A stretch of DNA of 64,000 nt from Entonaema liquescens (lineage: Eukaryota; Ascomycota; Sordariomycetes; Xylariales; Xylariaceae), in contig CADCSX010000023.1 of assembly GCA_902805475.1 (NCBI GenBank), positions 1,116,001 through 1,180,000 on the forward strand, written 5' to 3'. Every line of letters begins with the position of its first letter. The first letter of the stretch is position 1. Shown in pieces: positions 48,349 through 58,755 of the stretch. The translations under genes and the position numbers were made by a program. Under the pieces are notes generated by a model that saw nothing but the letters and a program-made list of their open reading frames with translations, was not told the origin of the DNA and made no database searches.

Positions 48349-51201
48349 TTAGCCGCTGCACATGACACAGGCCTCGGGGTTCTCGATGCTACCTGTGTAA
48401 TTGTTAGAATGTGTTGACCCGGTGAACTAATCATGTTTGACTTACAAGCTAAGACGGCATCAGCATAAATGTCGTACTCCCGCTCTTTGCTCTTATCCTC
48501 CGTGTCTTCATCTTGGTTTGGCTTCTCGCCATTGATGGCTGGCTCAGGAAGTTCCTCGTCCTTGATCTTCTCAGAGGGCTCCGTGGCGAGAGCCTTGGGA
48601 CTATCACCCTCTTCAACATCCGCCTTGAACGGCACAGCCGTGTTGGGCGTTGCAACGGGCCGGGCTACCTTACCCTCCGAGACCGGAGGAGTAGTACTGG
48701 GCGTCGGTATCCCATTAGCAACACCAGTCGCTAGAGCATTGTTCGAGTCATCCCGCTTGGCATATACGGGTCTGGAGAGACCTGCTGACGGCGAAGACAC
48801 GTAATTTCCTGGAGGGGCACGTTTCTTCAGCGTGCCTGACCTGGCGGCATTGGAGTCTTCAACCTTAAGGGCCTCTTGGTCGACGGTAAACTGGATAGGT
48901 GCAGCAGCAGCTTGAGTACGGAGATAGTACATGCCAGTCTTCAGACCAAGCTTCCAACCGGTGAAATGCATGCTGGTAATCTTACCCATAGTGGGCTCTC
49001 TCATGTGGATATTCAGTGACTGGGACTGGTCGACAAAAGCACCACGGTCAGCTGCCATCTGGACGATGGTTCGCTGAGAGATTTCCCAGACGGTCTTGTA
49101 AAGGGCCTTGATGTCTGCGGGAATGTTAGGGATGTTCTGAATTGAACCACCTTCAGCAATGATGCGGTTCTTCATGCTGTCAGACCAGAGACCCATATCA
49201 ACAAGGTCCTTAAGCAGCCAAGGGTTAACAACCTGGAACTCGCCAGCAAGGACACGACGAGAGTAGATGTTCGACGTGTAAGGCTCGAAGCATTCGTTGT
49301 TACCTAGGATTTGGGAAGTGCTGGCAGTGGGCATAGGGGCAACCAGCAAGCTGTTTCGCACACCATGTTGCTTAATTTGCTCCTTGAGGCTGGCCCAATC
49401 CCAGAGATCACTGGGGGTAACATTCCACATATCGTATTGGAGGATGCCTTGAGAGACAGGAGAACCTTCATAAGTGGAGTAGGTACCCTCGACCTTGGCC
49501 ATCTCCACCGACGCAGTCAAAGCAGCGTGGTAGATAGTCTCAAAGATCTGCTTGTTTAATTGTCTGGCCTCTGGAGACTCGAATGGCATACGCAGTGCCA
49601 GGAAGGTGTCTGCGAGACCCTGAACACCTAGACCAATGGGACGGTGGCGCATATTGCTGTTGCGTGCCTCAGGAACCGGGTAATAGTTGACATCGATGGT
49701 TTTGTTCAAGTTGCGTGCGACGACTTGGGTGACTTCGTGCAACTTTTGGAAGTCATAGGCACCCTCGTTGTAATCAACGAATGAAGGTAGCGAAAGGGAT
49801 GCCAAGTTACAGACGGCTACCTCGTCGGGAGCCGAGTACTCGATAATCTCAGTGCACAGGTTGGAGCTACGGATAGTTCCAAGGTTCTTCTGGTTGCTCT
49901 TGCGGTTGCAGTGATCCTTGTAAAGCATGAAGGGATTTCCGGTCTCGGTCTGAGCCTCTAGAATGGCGTACCATAACTTCTGGGCCTTGACCTTCTGGCG
50001 ACCACGACCCTCAGCCTCGTACTTCTCGTATAGAGCTTCAAATTCATCTCCGTAGACATCGGCAAGACCCGGGCACTCACTAGGGCACATCAAGGTCCAC
50101 TCGCCGTTCTTCTCGACACGCTTCATGAAAAGGTCGGGAATCCAAAGAGCGAGGAAAAGATCACGGGCACGGACTTCTTCCTTTCCGTGGTTCTTGCGAA
50201 GATCAAGGAACTCGAAAACATCCTGGTGCCAAGGCTCAAGGTAGATAGCAAAGGCACCAGGCCTCTTGTTGCCGCCTTGGTCCACATATCTCGCGGTATT
50301 GTTGAAGACTCTCAACATGGGCACAATACCATTAGAGGTACCGTTCGTACCGGCAATGTATGAACCGGTAGCACGGATACGGTGGATGTTAAGGCCGATA
50401 CCTCCAGCTGTCTTGGAGATCATGGCACAGGTCTTCAGAGTGTCGTAGATACCCTCAATGCTATCTTCCTTCATGTCGACTAGGAAGCAGGATGCCAACT
50501 GTGCTTGAGGGGTTCCAGCATTGAAGAGGGTAGGGGAAGCGTGGGTGAAGTATTTGCTAGACATGAGGTTGTAGGTCTGAATAACCTTCTCTACATCATC
50601 GCCCCAGATACCAACAGCTACACGCATGATCATGTGCTGTGGTCGTTCAACGATCTTCTCGTTGAGCTTCAGTAGGTAAGACCTTTCCAAAGTCTTGAAG
50701 CCAAAGTATTGGTAGTTGAAATCTCGGTCGTAGACGATTGCGGAGTCGAAGTCCTCCTTGTGTCTCATAACACATTCGTATGTCTCCTGAGAGATCATAG
50801 GAGATGGCTTCTTGTTCTTAGGGTTGACATAGTGGTAAAGGTCGCTAATGACAGAAGACCATTGCTTCTTCGTTTGCTTGTGAAGGTTTGACACGGCAAT
50901 ACGTGCAGCAAGGATAGCGTAATCCGGGTGAGTGACGGTCATGTATGCGGCTGTCTCGGCTGCCTATAGGAGATAACTTGTTAGAAGATAATTGGCTTTC
51001 ATGAGATATCGAGTAACTACTTACGAGATCGTCAAGTTGGACTGTGGTGACACCGCCATAGACACCAGAGATGACTTTCTGGGTAATAGCGACGGGATCA
51101 ACATGGTCGGTATCTAGACCATAACACAATCTCGAAACACGAGCTGTGATCTTGTCGAACTGAACACGCTCCTGGCGTCCATCACGCTTCTTGACATACA
51201 T
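48349..51201 (-). CDS. RNR1: Ribonucleoside-diphosphate reductase large subunit
   Basis: Class Ia ribonucleotide reductase alpha subunit, converting NDPs to dNDPs in the cytosol with the RNR2/RNR4-type small subunit. Exons 51025-51201, 48446-50963 and 48349-48392 (introns 61 and 53 bp) give 912 residues. The start MYVKKRDGRQERVQF opens the N-terminal ATP-cone. The catalytic barrel shows LASCFLVD (active-site Cys), NLCTEI (radical-site Asn-Cys-Glu) and VAVCNLASLSLP (partner Cys). The stretch around VAPMPTASTSQILGNNECFEP is the conserved C-terminal block. A long Pro/Ser/Ala/Glu-rich linker leads to the tail CSIENPEACVMCSG, recovered only by splicing the last 44-bp exon; its CxxC pair re-reduces the active site. 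In-frame ATGs upstream (51321) precede the conserved start and are not used. Four CGCGT-containing boxes lie 267-457 bp upstream. Confidence 0.97.
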
Positions 51202-52476
51202 TGTGTGTGAAGGTGAGGGTTGGGTTTTGGAAAACCCAAAGAAGGAATGGCGGTGGGGGTAGAAAAATGAGGAATTAAGTAACGAGAAGAAGAAATGAAG
51301 TTTTAATTTGTGTAATGGCAATGATTAATTCAGAGCCACAACTATCTGTATGCAGGAGCATGCAGACCTAATGTATGTAGTATGATGTTATGACCTGTTG
51401 TGGTTGATGTTGAGTGGGAAATGTTTGGAAGAAAAAGACTTCGAGCACAGTGGATTTTTATGTAGAAACGCGTCCCAGTATAATTAACAGCGCGTTAGGT
51501 ACCAGGTTAGCGCGTAAAGAAAAAACAGTCGGAACAATTAAAGCCTCTTTGGCAGGCGGGTGGTCAAGTTTCGCCAGCTGCAACAGCTTGAGAATTAATC
51601 AGCAAGGGCTTGCCCCTGCCTGATCATGACTGGCAGAAAAAAAAACCACTAAACGCGTCTCAACGCGGGGTTGAAGTTACGGGTAGGATCAAGATAAAGA
51701 TAAGGATACGTATCACTTTAGGTAGCTTAGTTCTCATTCACATGCACTAAGGTTACCCAGTATACACTTAGGTGTTAATTCGACTCCCTTACTCACAGAA
51801 AATGTCAATGATTCTTTTTTTTTTTTTTTGTTAAACCAAATACTCTTTCGTATCTTAAGGGGTTTATTCGGACTAGAAATAGCACTTTGTCCTCGTTAAG
51901 TGCTTGCAGGATTCTGTCCTACCATCCCCTGTTCATACCTTACTTTTTAATTTTTGCCCCGCAGTTAAGGTTAAGTTGCCCTTGTTGGGTAAAAGGTACG
52001 TACCAAGATATCGATATCTAGGTACCTAGGTATCTTGTGTCTTATATGAAGGAAAAGGCTTTAGTCCATATAGTAACTACACCAGTTTATCTCACCACTG
52101 TTGCTCATAAAGATCAATTGATATAATTTAGATATAGAATATGCGTTGCTATGGCAAAGATCTCTGTCGTGTTCGCGTTACACCACATATAAATTTGACC
52201 CCCTGTCATTTTCTACTCCACGAAAGCACGTGAGTCAGAATAGTTTAATTAAGAAATCTCGAAATACATCAGAGATGTACCTTTAGATCTAAGATCTAAG
52301 AAATCAGATAAGACCTCGAAGCTCACCCTACGCTTGAAAGTGACTCACCAAGCGAATCATGCAACAGATTTAATTGTTTTTATTCTGGAGAGAATTTGAG
52401 GAATGGATGAGACTCTAAATATTGGCTGCCCAACTTTCAGAAAATAATGAGTCCTTATTAAGATATTCCATCCTTG
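51202..52476. other. Intergenic, divergent RNR1/TatD promoters
   Basis: RNR1 (-) and the TatD gene (+) are transcribed away from each other. Contains the ACGCGT cluster, a T-run near 51815-51830 and a GGTACCTAGGTA palindrome near 52020. No gene seen. Confidence 0.6.
51468..51658. promoter_or_regulatory. Cluster of MCB-like boxes upstream of RNR1
   Basis: Exact ACGCGT at 51468-51473 and 51653-51658, plus CGCGT cores at 51491-51495 (GCGCGTTA) and 51511-51515 (GCGCGTAA), with ACGCG again at 51663. ACGCGT is the MluI cell-cycle box bound by MBF in yeasts and is known to drive S-phase RNR large-subunit genes there. Spacing to the RNR1 ATG is 267-457 bp. Function here is inferred by analogy. Confidence 0.6.
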
Positions 52477-54014
52477 ATGCCACCCCAGAGCTCATTGCTC
52501 TTTCGTCTTATACGCTCGAGCCCAAAACGCTTTTCAGGTCCAAGAGTCCCTATTAAAAGTTTCTGTCTATCGATTCCCAGGATGTCTGCTGGAGAGTCGA
52601 ATTCTGTGCCGGCACCTGGCTTGGCGAACGAGACAACTTACAAGCCACGGTATATCGATGTAAGTCAGGCTCTAACGCCACCAATATACCTTGACCGCTA
52701 TGGATACTTATGAGACAGGAACCCCTCGGAATCCCTCCTGTTTATCCTAGTTAATTTACTGATTATCCCTTTCTAGATTGGTATCAACCTTGCAGACCCG
52801 ATCTTCCGTGGCCAGTATCACGGCATCCAACGGCATCCAGATGATTTAAGTGCCGTAGTGTCGAGAGCTCGGGAGGTTGGCTGTCATAAGCTCATAGTTA
52901 CGGGCTCCGACTTCACAAGTTCTAGACATGCGCTTGAGGTAGCTAGAGAATACCGTAAGTATAACTCAAATCGTCTCATTGAGAACTGGTGTTAGCTAAC
53001 TAAGCGAAAGCCGGTACTGTATATACAACCGCTGGCATTCACCCCTGTTCCAGCGCCATATTTAGCACAACACACTCTCACATAGATACAAACGGGCATA
53101 CCATGCCCTGTGATCCGGACCCCTCTAAGCCCATATCCGAAGATGACGAGCCTGATGTCGAGAGAACAACGTCAATCATCAATGAACTCCGGGAGCTTAT
53201 CGAACAAACACGGAGTAGTAGTTCCGGTCCAAGCCCACTTGTCGCTCTCGGCGAGTTCGGGCTCGACTACGACCGGCTGCACTACTGCTCCAAGCAGATC
53301 CAACTTCACTCCTTCGCCGCACAACTAGACCTAGCCTTATCCCTAAAACCGCAACTTCCACTATTCCTACATTCACGTGCCGCACACGCCGACTTCGTCG
53401 GCCTCCTCAAGGAGAAATTCGGCCCGCGGCTCGAGAAACTAGAGTGCGGCGCCGTGGTCCATAGTTTTACGGGCACCGCCGAAGAGATGCGCGAGCTCAT
53501 GGACCTGGGACTGTACATCGGCACAAATGGCTGCAGTTTTAAGACGGCGGAAAACTGTGCTGTCGTCAAGGAGATCCATCTCGACCGTCTTATGCTTGAG
53601 ACCGACGGTCCCTGGTGCGAAGTACGTCCTAGCCACGAGGGTTGGAAGTACCTCGTCGAGCCACCGAAACCGGTGGACGCGGCAGACGCGAGCACCAATG
53701 CAAGTGCTGAGGTAAACAGCGCCGAGACAACCGGTACTAGTACGCCCTCGGAACCAGCAAAACAGCAGCCTAAGGGTAAGCAACAGCAGCAGTCTAAGAA
53801 ACAACCAAAGAAAAAGGAACCCGAGGTACCAGAGCGCTATAAAGTTGTTAAGAAAGAGAAGTGGGTCGAGGGTGCCATGGTGAAAGGCCGCAATGAGCCG
53901 TGTATGATCGAGCGCGTGGGCAAAATCGTCGCCGGGATCAAAGGCGTTTCGGTGGAAGAGGTCTGCGAGGCGGCGTGGCAGAATACGACTCAGGTGTTTC
54001 CTGTAGACGAATAG
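52477..54014 (+). CDS. TatD-family Mg2+-dependent deoxyribonuclease
   Basis: Exons 52477-52659, 52777-52954 and 53011-54014 (all GTAAGT donors, phases consistent); product 454 residues. TatD nucleases have 3'-5' exonuclease/DNase activity; eukaryotic members are linked to apoptosis-like DNA degradation. Visible blocks: GINLADPIFRGQYHG near the start, TTAGIHPCSS, the metal-binding Glu in LGEFGLDYDR, His in PLFLHSR, His in VVHSFTGT, and Asp in LETDGPWCE. A Lys/Gln/Ser/Thr-rich insert of about 60 residues interrupts the C-terminal domain between LVEPPKP and PERYKVVKKE. It ends NEPCMIERVGKIVAGIKGVSVEEV, as in the family. The N-terminal 37 residues before MSAGESN are basic and hydroxylated and could be a mitochondrial presequence; 52585 (MSAGESN) is the alternative start. 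Tail to tail with CHL4. Confidence 0.93.
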
Positions 54015-54274
54015 AATAGAGTCATAGAAGGGTATAGAAATCCAAAGGGGCAAAATACATGGACACCTTCTAGGTGGAGAGATGAATATTGGCAATCATT
54101 CGTATTAGGCCGTTCCCTAAATGCTTCACTGGGTATATGATAACCTATCCGACATGCCTCATTCCCGGAAAACCAGAATTCAAACGCCCAAGGCTATGCA
54201 TAGGTACACATCTCCTTGTCCAACAACGCCAACCACGACGAAATAAGAGCAGCAAGCATTCGCAGTGCAGCATA

Positions 54275-55896
54275 TTATAACCCTGAGCCCTTGAAACCTT
54301 TTATCCTACCATTCCGTACAGCCCCAATCGTCACGCCCTCTTCACCTGTCATCCACCCAGGCATTTTCTCGCCGTCGATAATACCCGCTTCAACCAACTG
54401 CCGTATACCGGCAAAGACGTGAGACCCATGGAACGAGACCCTAACTTGAGGCGCCCAATTCTGTCTGTCCCTCCCCCCTGACCTTCCTCCACTATCGTCT
54501 GCGTTCTCCTGGTCTTCCAGCAATGTACCCAAATTGAGCGTACTTCGACGTCCCTTCGATGAGTTTCGTGACAGCGCAGCTGCTCTGCTCTGAACCTCTG
54601 ACTCATCCTCCTCATCTGAGAAATTAGCCATCTCCGTAGGGAAAGGATCCTCGATTAGGACGTCTAGTCTCTCTATTCCCTTCCCGTCATCTACTTTTGC
54701 AGAATTGCCAAAACGCGCTTGCGCCGCTAGCCGTGCTTGCTTCGCTTGCTTCTCATCCTCCACATCCACCGGGTCGCTTGTAGGTCTCCTTCGTTTGCGA
54801 TTATCACTATCCGCCTTGTCAATGTCGGCAGACGATGCATCCGATAACGGCGGCGTGGGCAGCAACGTCTGTAAAGGGCTATCGGTTTTTAGATCCGAGG
54901 TCCCTGTGCCGGCGTAGATGCTCCAACCGCCACCCGCAGCATTCGTACGGCCTGCACCCTTCACAGCTAACATGGTAGCGAGGTTTTTGTTGTCAAGTTC
55001 GTTCCCTTCAAGGTATATCGTTCGCGTGGTCGCGAGAGTGCTTTCGGAATACCTTCCACGATAAGAGCGCGTAGGCTTTTGGCTTCGCCTGCTGCGCCCG
55101 CTGTTGCTGCCGTACCCCCGGCGGCAGATTTGGATATATAGATATGTGGCGAGGCATCTGGGAAAGCAATATAGATAGTGCGAGACGCATCAAAGCTTGT
55201 GGTTGCACTCTTACTACTACCGTTGCTGCCAGGACGGCCACGGTGCCGGGTAGAAACCGCTAAGTCTGTGTTGTATGGGGAATCGATAATGAATATACGT
55301 AATAGTAGGAGTGGCATGTCCTTCGGCCGGTCAAAGTTATAATGCGCCTTAACATCGGGAAGGACCTCGGCTTGTAGATTCTGCAAGAAAGTAGAAGGGT
55401 GGAAACGCGGTACAGCAAGCGATTCCTTATCCGTTTTCTCTGGACCTTCAGCATCATCCTCGTGGTCCGGAGTCTTGAGTTGTTGGATGCGATAGGCCGT
55501 CCACTTGAGGCTGCCAGGATGATCATATAGATATTGTAGATCTGCCATTGCCAGTTGGTATAAACTAAGGCCATACCGCCAATCGCCCTCGAGTATACGG
55601 TCTACCACTTCGCGTCGGCCGCCCTTTCGGGTCTGCATAGATTCGTAGAGTTCCCTCAACTCCTCGAGAGATTCCGCAGGTGGGTAGAAGTCATCTTCAT
55701 CATCGTCGGGGGCATCTTGTCGACGGAGAAGTGGCGGGCATAGATATTGGTTTCTTTCGTCTAACCAGTCTAGCACAAGCGACAATAGGGACGATCTTGA
55801 AAGACGGTTAAGAGTCTTAATTACGGTATTGTTCGCGGGGTCGACTCGTAGGGATGGGGAAAGACGAGCTGTCGTCGGCAACGATAATCGTGCCAT
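54275..55896 (-). CDS. CHL4: CHL4/CENP-N inner-kinetochore protein, one frameshift in this sequence
   Basis: Member of the CHL4/Mis15/CENP-N family, a CCAN inner-kinetochore component that recognises centromeric chromatin. The start MARLSLPTTARLSPSLRVD and the LNRLSRSSLLSLVLDWLDER block match the family N-terminal domain. The C-terminal end VSFHGSHVFAGIRQLVEAG with KMPGWMTGEEGVTIG is the typical terminal block. The two halves lie in different frames: the first stops at 54967, while the second becomes open from TMLAVKGAGRTNAAGGGW. They join perfectly if one A is added to the A5 run (minus strand; T-run 54984-54988 on plus), giving about 540 residues without introns. There is no GT donor there to make an intron. 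A nuclear-type basic cluster (RKRRRP) sits in the acidic linker. An ACGCGT box lies 152 bp upstream. Confidence 0.88.
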
Positions 55897-56047
55897 AGCT
55901 ACGTCTGTTCTTATTATTTTCCTCCTCTTTAGTTAAACACAGCAATGTCGAATAATATAATTAAGAGTGTTGTTCATGGACCAGAAATAGCGTAGCGAAT
56001 ATGTAGGTATCGATATTGATTGATTAGAAGTTGAAATGGGACACGCG

Positions 56048-56053
56048 ACGCGT
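56048..56053. promoter_or_regulatory. ACGCGT (MCB-like) box upstream of CHL4
   Basis: A single exact ACGCGT, preceded closely by a second CGCG, about 150 bp before the CHL4 start. It would fit G1/S expression of a kinetochore gene, but one hexamer is weak evidence. Confidence 0.35.
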
Positions 56054-56355
56054 TGGAGATTATCGATTATTGATTATCGATTATCGCATTTTTGGTACCA
56101 TAAATGAATGGTTCGGTTTTGATGTTGTCCTACCTAAACTAACCTTATTGAAATTATTAAAATGTAACATTTATTCAATCGGGCGTAGCTACATATAAAG
56201 GATGAACGGAAAATTCGAAAACAATTCCAATTGTAGTCATTATTGAAGCTATTGTTGCAAAGTTTCGATATGCACCATGTATTGATAAGGGTAACTTACA
56301 TGTATAAAGTGTATAATCGCGACGTCAAGTGTATGCCAGACGTTACCAGCCGATA

Positions 56356-56397
<42 letters not shown>
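56356..56397. repeat. Tandem repeat, GATTATG x6
   Basis: Six perfect 7-bp copies. Related GATTATC/GATTATT words occur 300 bp away at about 56060-56085. Confidence 0.95.
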
Positions 56398-57451
56398 TCA
56401 TTCAAAACGGTGTATCTATCTATAAACCACCTTATATAAGCGCCTCCACATGAGATATTTCTCAGATTTTCAAAGCAATCCTCAATCCCCAATCCCCACC
56501 AACCCCATATTCATTTATTAGTATATCTCAAAAATAAAACAGATCTCTCAATACCTATACCAGGCACCAATACTATTTCTTCACTCGGAAACATAAAATA
56601 CGCGATTGGTTAGAACCCTTCTCACAGATTCTACTGCACACATGTGCACCAATCCTTATCTCTCTTTGGATGGCCATACAGCGACTCGGGAGGTAGACTT
56701 ACATATATGAATTTCCCGATTGATTTATATCAAGTCAGATATTTACACATGTAGTTACAATTGCAAACATCAACTTATGCGCCATGGCAGCTGACATATC
56801 CTCCTTCCTGATAAGGAATCCCGCATATGCTCATCCGATAGGTTCCCGCAACTCGGGAGGCATCCTTTATAAAACGTCGCCGCAACTCTGAGAAGCGCCG
56901 GCAGAATGGATCTTACATACATAGTAGTTGAGCAAGCGAGATACCGAGGCCCCGAGCACCCGAATCCAACCATGACTTGCCCTAACATGTACCTTTCGTA
57001 CACACAGACATACTATACCCCACGCTACCCGATAGCGGATGGACGAACTCTTGGCGAACGAGTGCGGGATGGCAGGATGGAGGCTTGATTTTCTTGGGTC
57101 CCTTGGGTAAGGCAAGAAATACCTCTCTCTAAAATCTGTAAGGTCCTTTTTAGATATCAGGGCCTTTTCCGTGATATTCTATGCACGTACTTGCATACTC
57201 TACCGGCTTACCGACCCTCCCAACGACATATTACCAAGATGATTGGTGGTATAAGGGGAGGAACTGTAGATAGTCGACTTTTGGTGCAACAAAGGGATTG
57301 ACAGAATTGACGTCAAAGAGTTATCGTAAAGGAAACGCCGATCTACGTGTATTATTTTCGTCGCGTGCATATTACGATCACATCCAGATCATACCATCAT
57401 AGAACTGTCGATCCTGACTCGCCACCGGGTCCTACTTTGAGGCACGTATGG

Positions 57452-57521
57452 CAGGGCATCCAGACAGGGCATCCAGACAACCCTAGGTTACGACCTACAA
57501 CCAGTAGCCTACAACCAGTAA
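57452..57521. repeat. Two neighbouring adjacent duplications
   Basis: CAGGGCATCCAGA is doubled at 57452-57477, and a 14-bp word starting CCTACAACCAGTA is doubled at 57494-57521. Non-coding; looks like recent slippage or local duplication. Confidence 0.85.
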
Positions 57522-57844
57522 TTACCTGATATTATCGTGAGATAGAATAGAGGTCGCAACGCAAGCAAGGGATTAAGGGCCTTGGCGATCTTGTGTTCCC
57601 CATCAACCATCTCCGCTCTCATTGGTTTGGTATATGATTTCTAAGCAAAAGTGTAATATTGCTTGGTCAAAGAAAAGAATAGGGTCCCCTCCACCAAGTA
57701 TTATAAGAAAAATAGGAAATTGCACTATGTAACGAAGTGGAATAGAACGGGCATAAAAAGCTGTCGGGAGTAACGAGGGCCAAGTTTTCTATTTAATCAA
57801 CCTGCAGGACGGCTTGGATAGTCAGGGTCCAAGTAGTTCCAGAC

Positions 57845-57886
57845 AGGTTGTAGTAGGTTGTAGTAGGTTGTAGTAGGTTGTAGTAG
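57845..57886. repeat. Tandem repeat, AGGTTGTAGT x4
   Basis: Four perfect 10-bp copies plus AG, in non-coding DNA. Confidence 0.95.
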
Positions 57887-58755
57887 TGGGGGTTTTTCTC
57901 TATTGCCTGTCTAAATACACGCGGGTGCGCGGGCGATGTGGGAAGGTTTGAACTCTCCGGGACATCTGATTGGTTTGGACGAATTTGCTTGACTAATAGG
58001 TCATCCACTTAAAGCCCGGATTGTATGCCAGTTTTGGTATACTCGGGTCTACTATGTACGTCGTAGGATCATAAAGAGGGACCGACCTGTAAAAGTCGAA
58101 AGTACAGTACATGGATACTAAAGCCAACCCTGCGTCTCCAATTTGGAATCAGATAATAATTTGTTGCTCTTCCCAAAATCTTCATATTTCTTTTTTGGAT
58201 ATCAATTGCTTCAAGAATATGCGGTGTTAGAAAACAACTCTGTCAGATAAACTTACGGTTACATTTTCTTATAACTAGAGGAGCACGTGTCAGAGTGTAT
58301 AAGTATACTACTGATTCAACTGACTAATACCGGTTACGAAGAAAGAGGGGCAAGAGGAGCCTTTTCCCTTCCCTAAAACGTCAACCGAGCGTCAGCTGTT
58401 ATTAAAGTTTTATAGGCGCCCCATCGGTCAAAATCGGTGGTGTCTAGCAACAAACTCGCTTTTGTCCGGCGGCCCTTTGACCCACCGTAACAACTTTTGA
58501 AGTACTTCTTCTTCCGAGCCACCAACTTCTAACTTTTACATCTACACACAAATTCCACCCGCCGTCATCGCTGCCAATCTAAAATTATTACCGCTTGTTC
58601 ATTACAGCAAGCTTAACTATTATATTTGGCCACGGACCACTGCTTCAAACCTCTAACAGCAAGGGTGGTGGTAACCGATTCGATTCTACCGAATCTCGAC
58701 AAGCTCTCGCGAGCTCACCCAAGGAAGAAAAAAAGATTCTTTGGAAAAAAAGAAG

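Larger units (their letters stand above)
55897..58755. other. Intergenic, 2.9 kb, rich in short tandem repeats
   Basis: Between divergently transcribed CHL4 (-) and the bZIP gene (+). Contains GATTATC/GATTATG arrays, several adjacent duplications and the bZIP leader. No gene supported. Confidence 0.6.

Noticed and set aside
53439..54095. 218-codon minus-strand frame
   Set aside because: Antisense shadow of the TatD exon 3, whose conserved nuclease motifs fix the coding strand.
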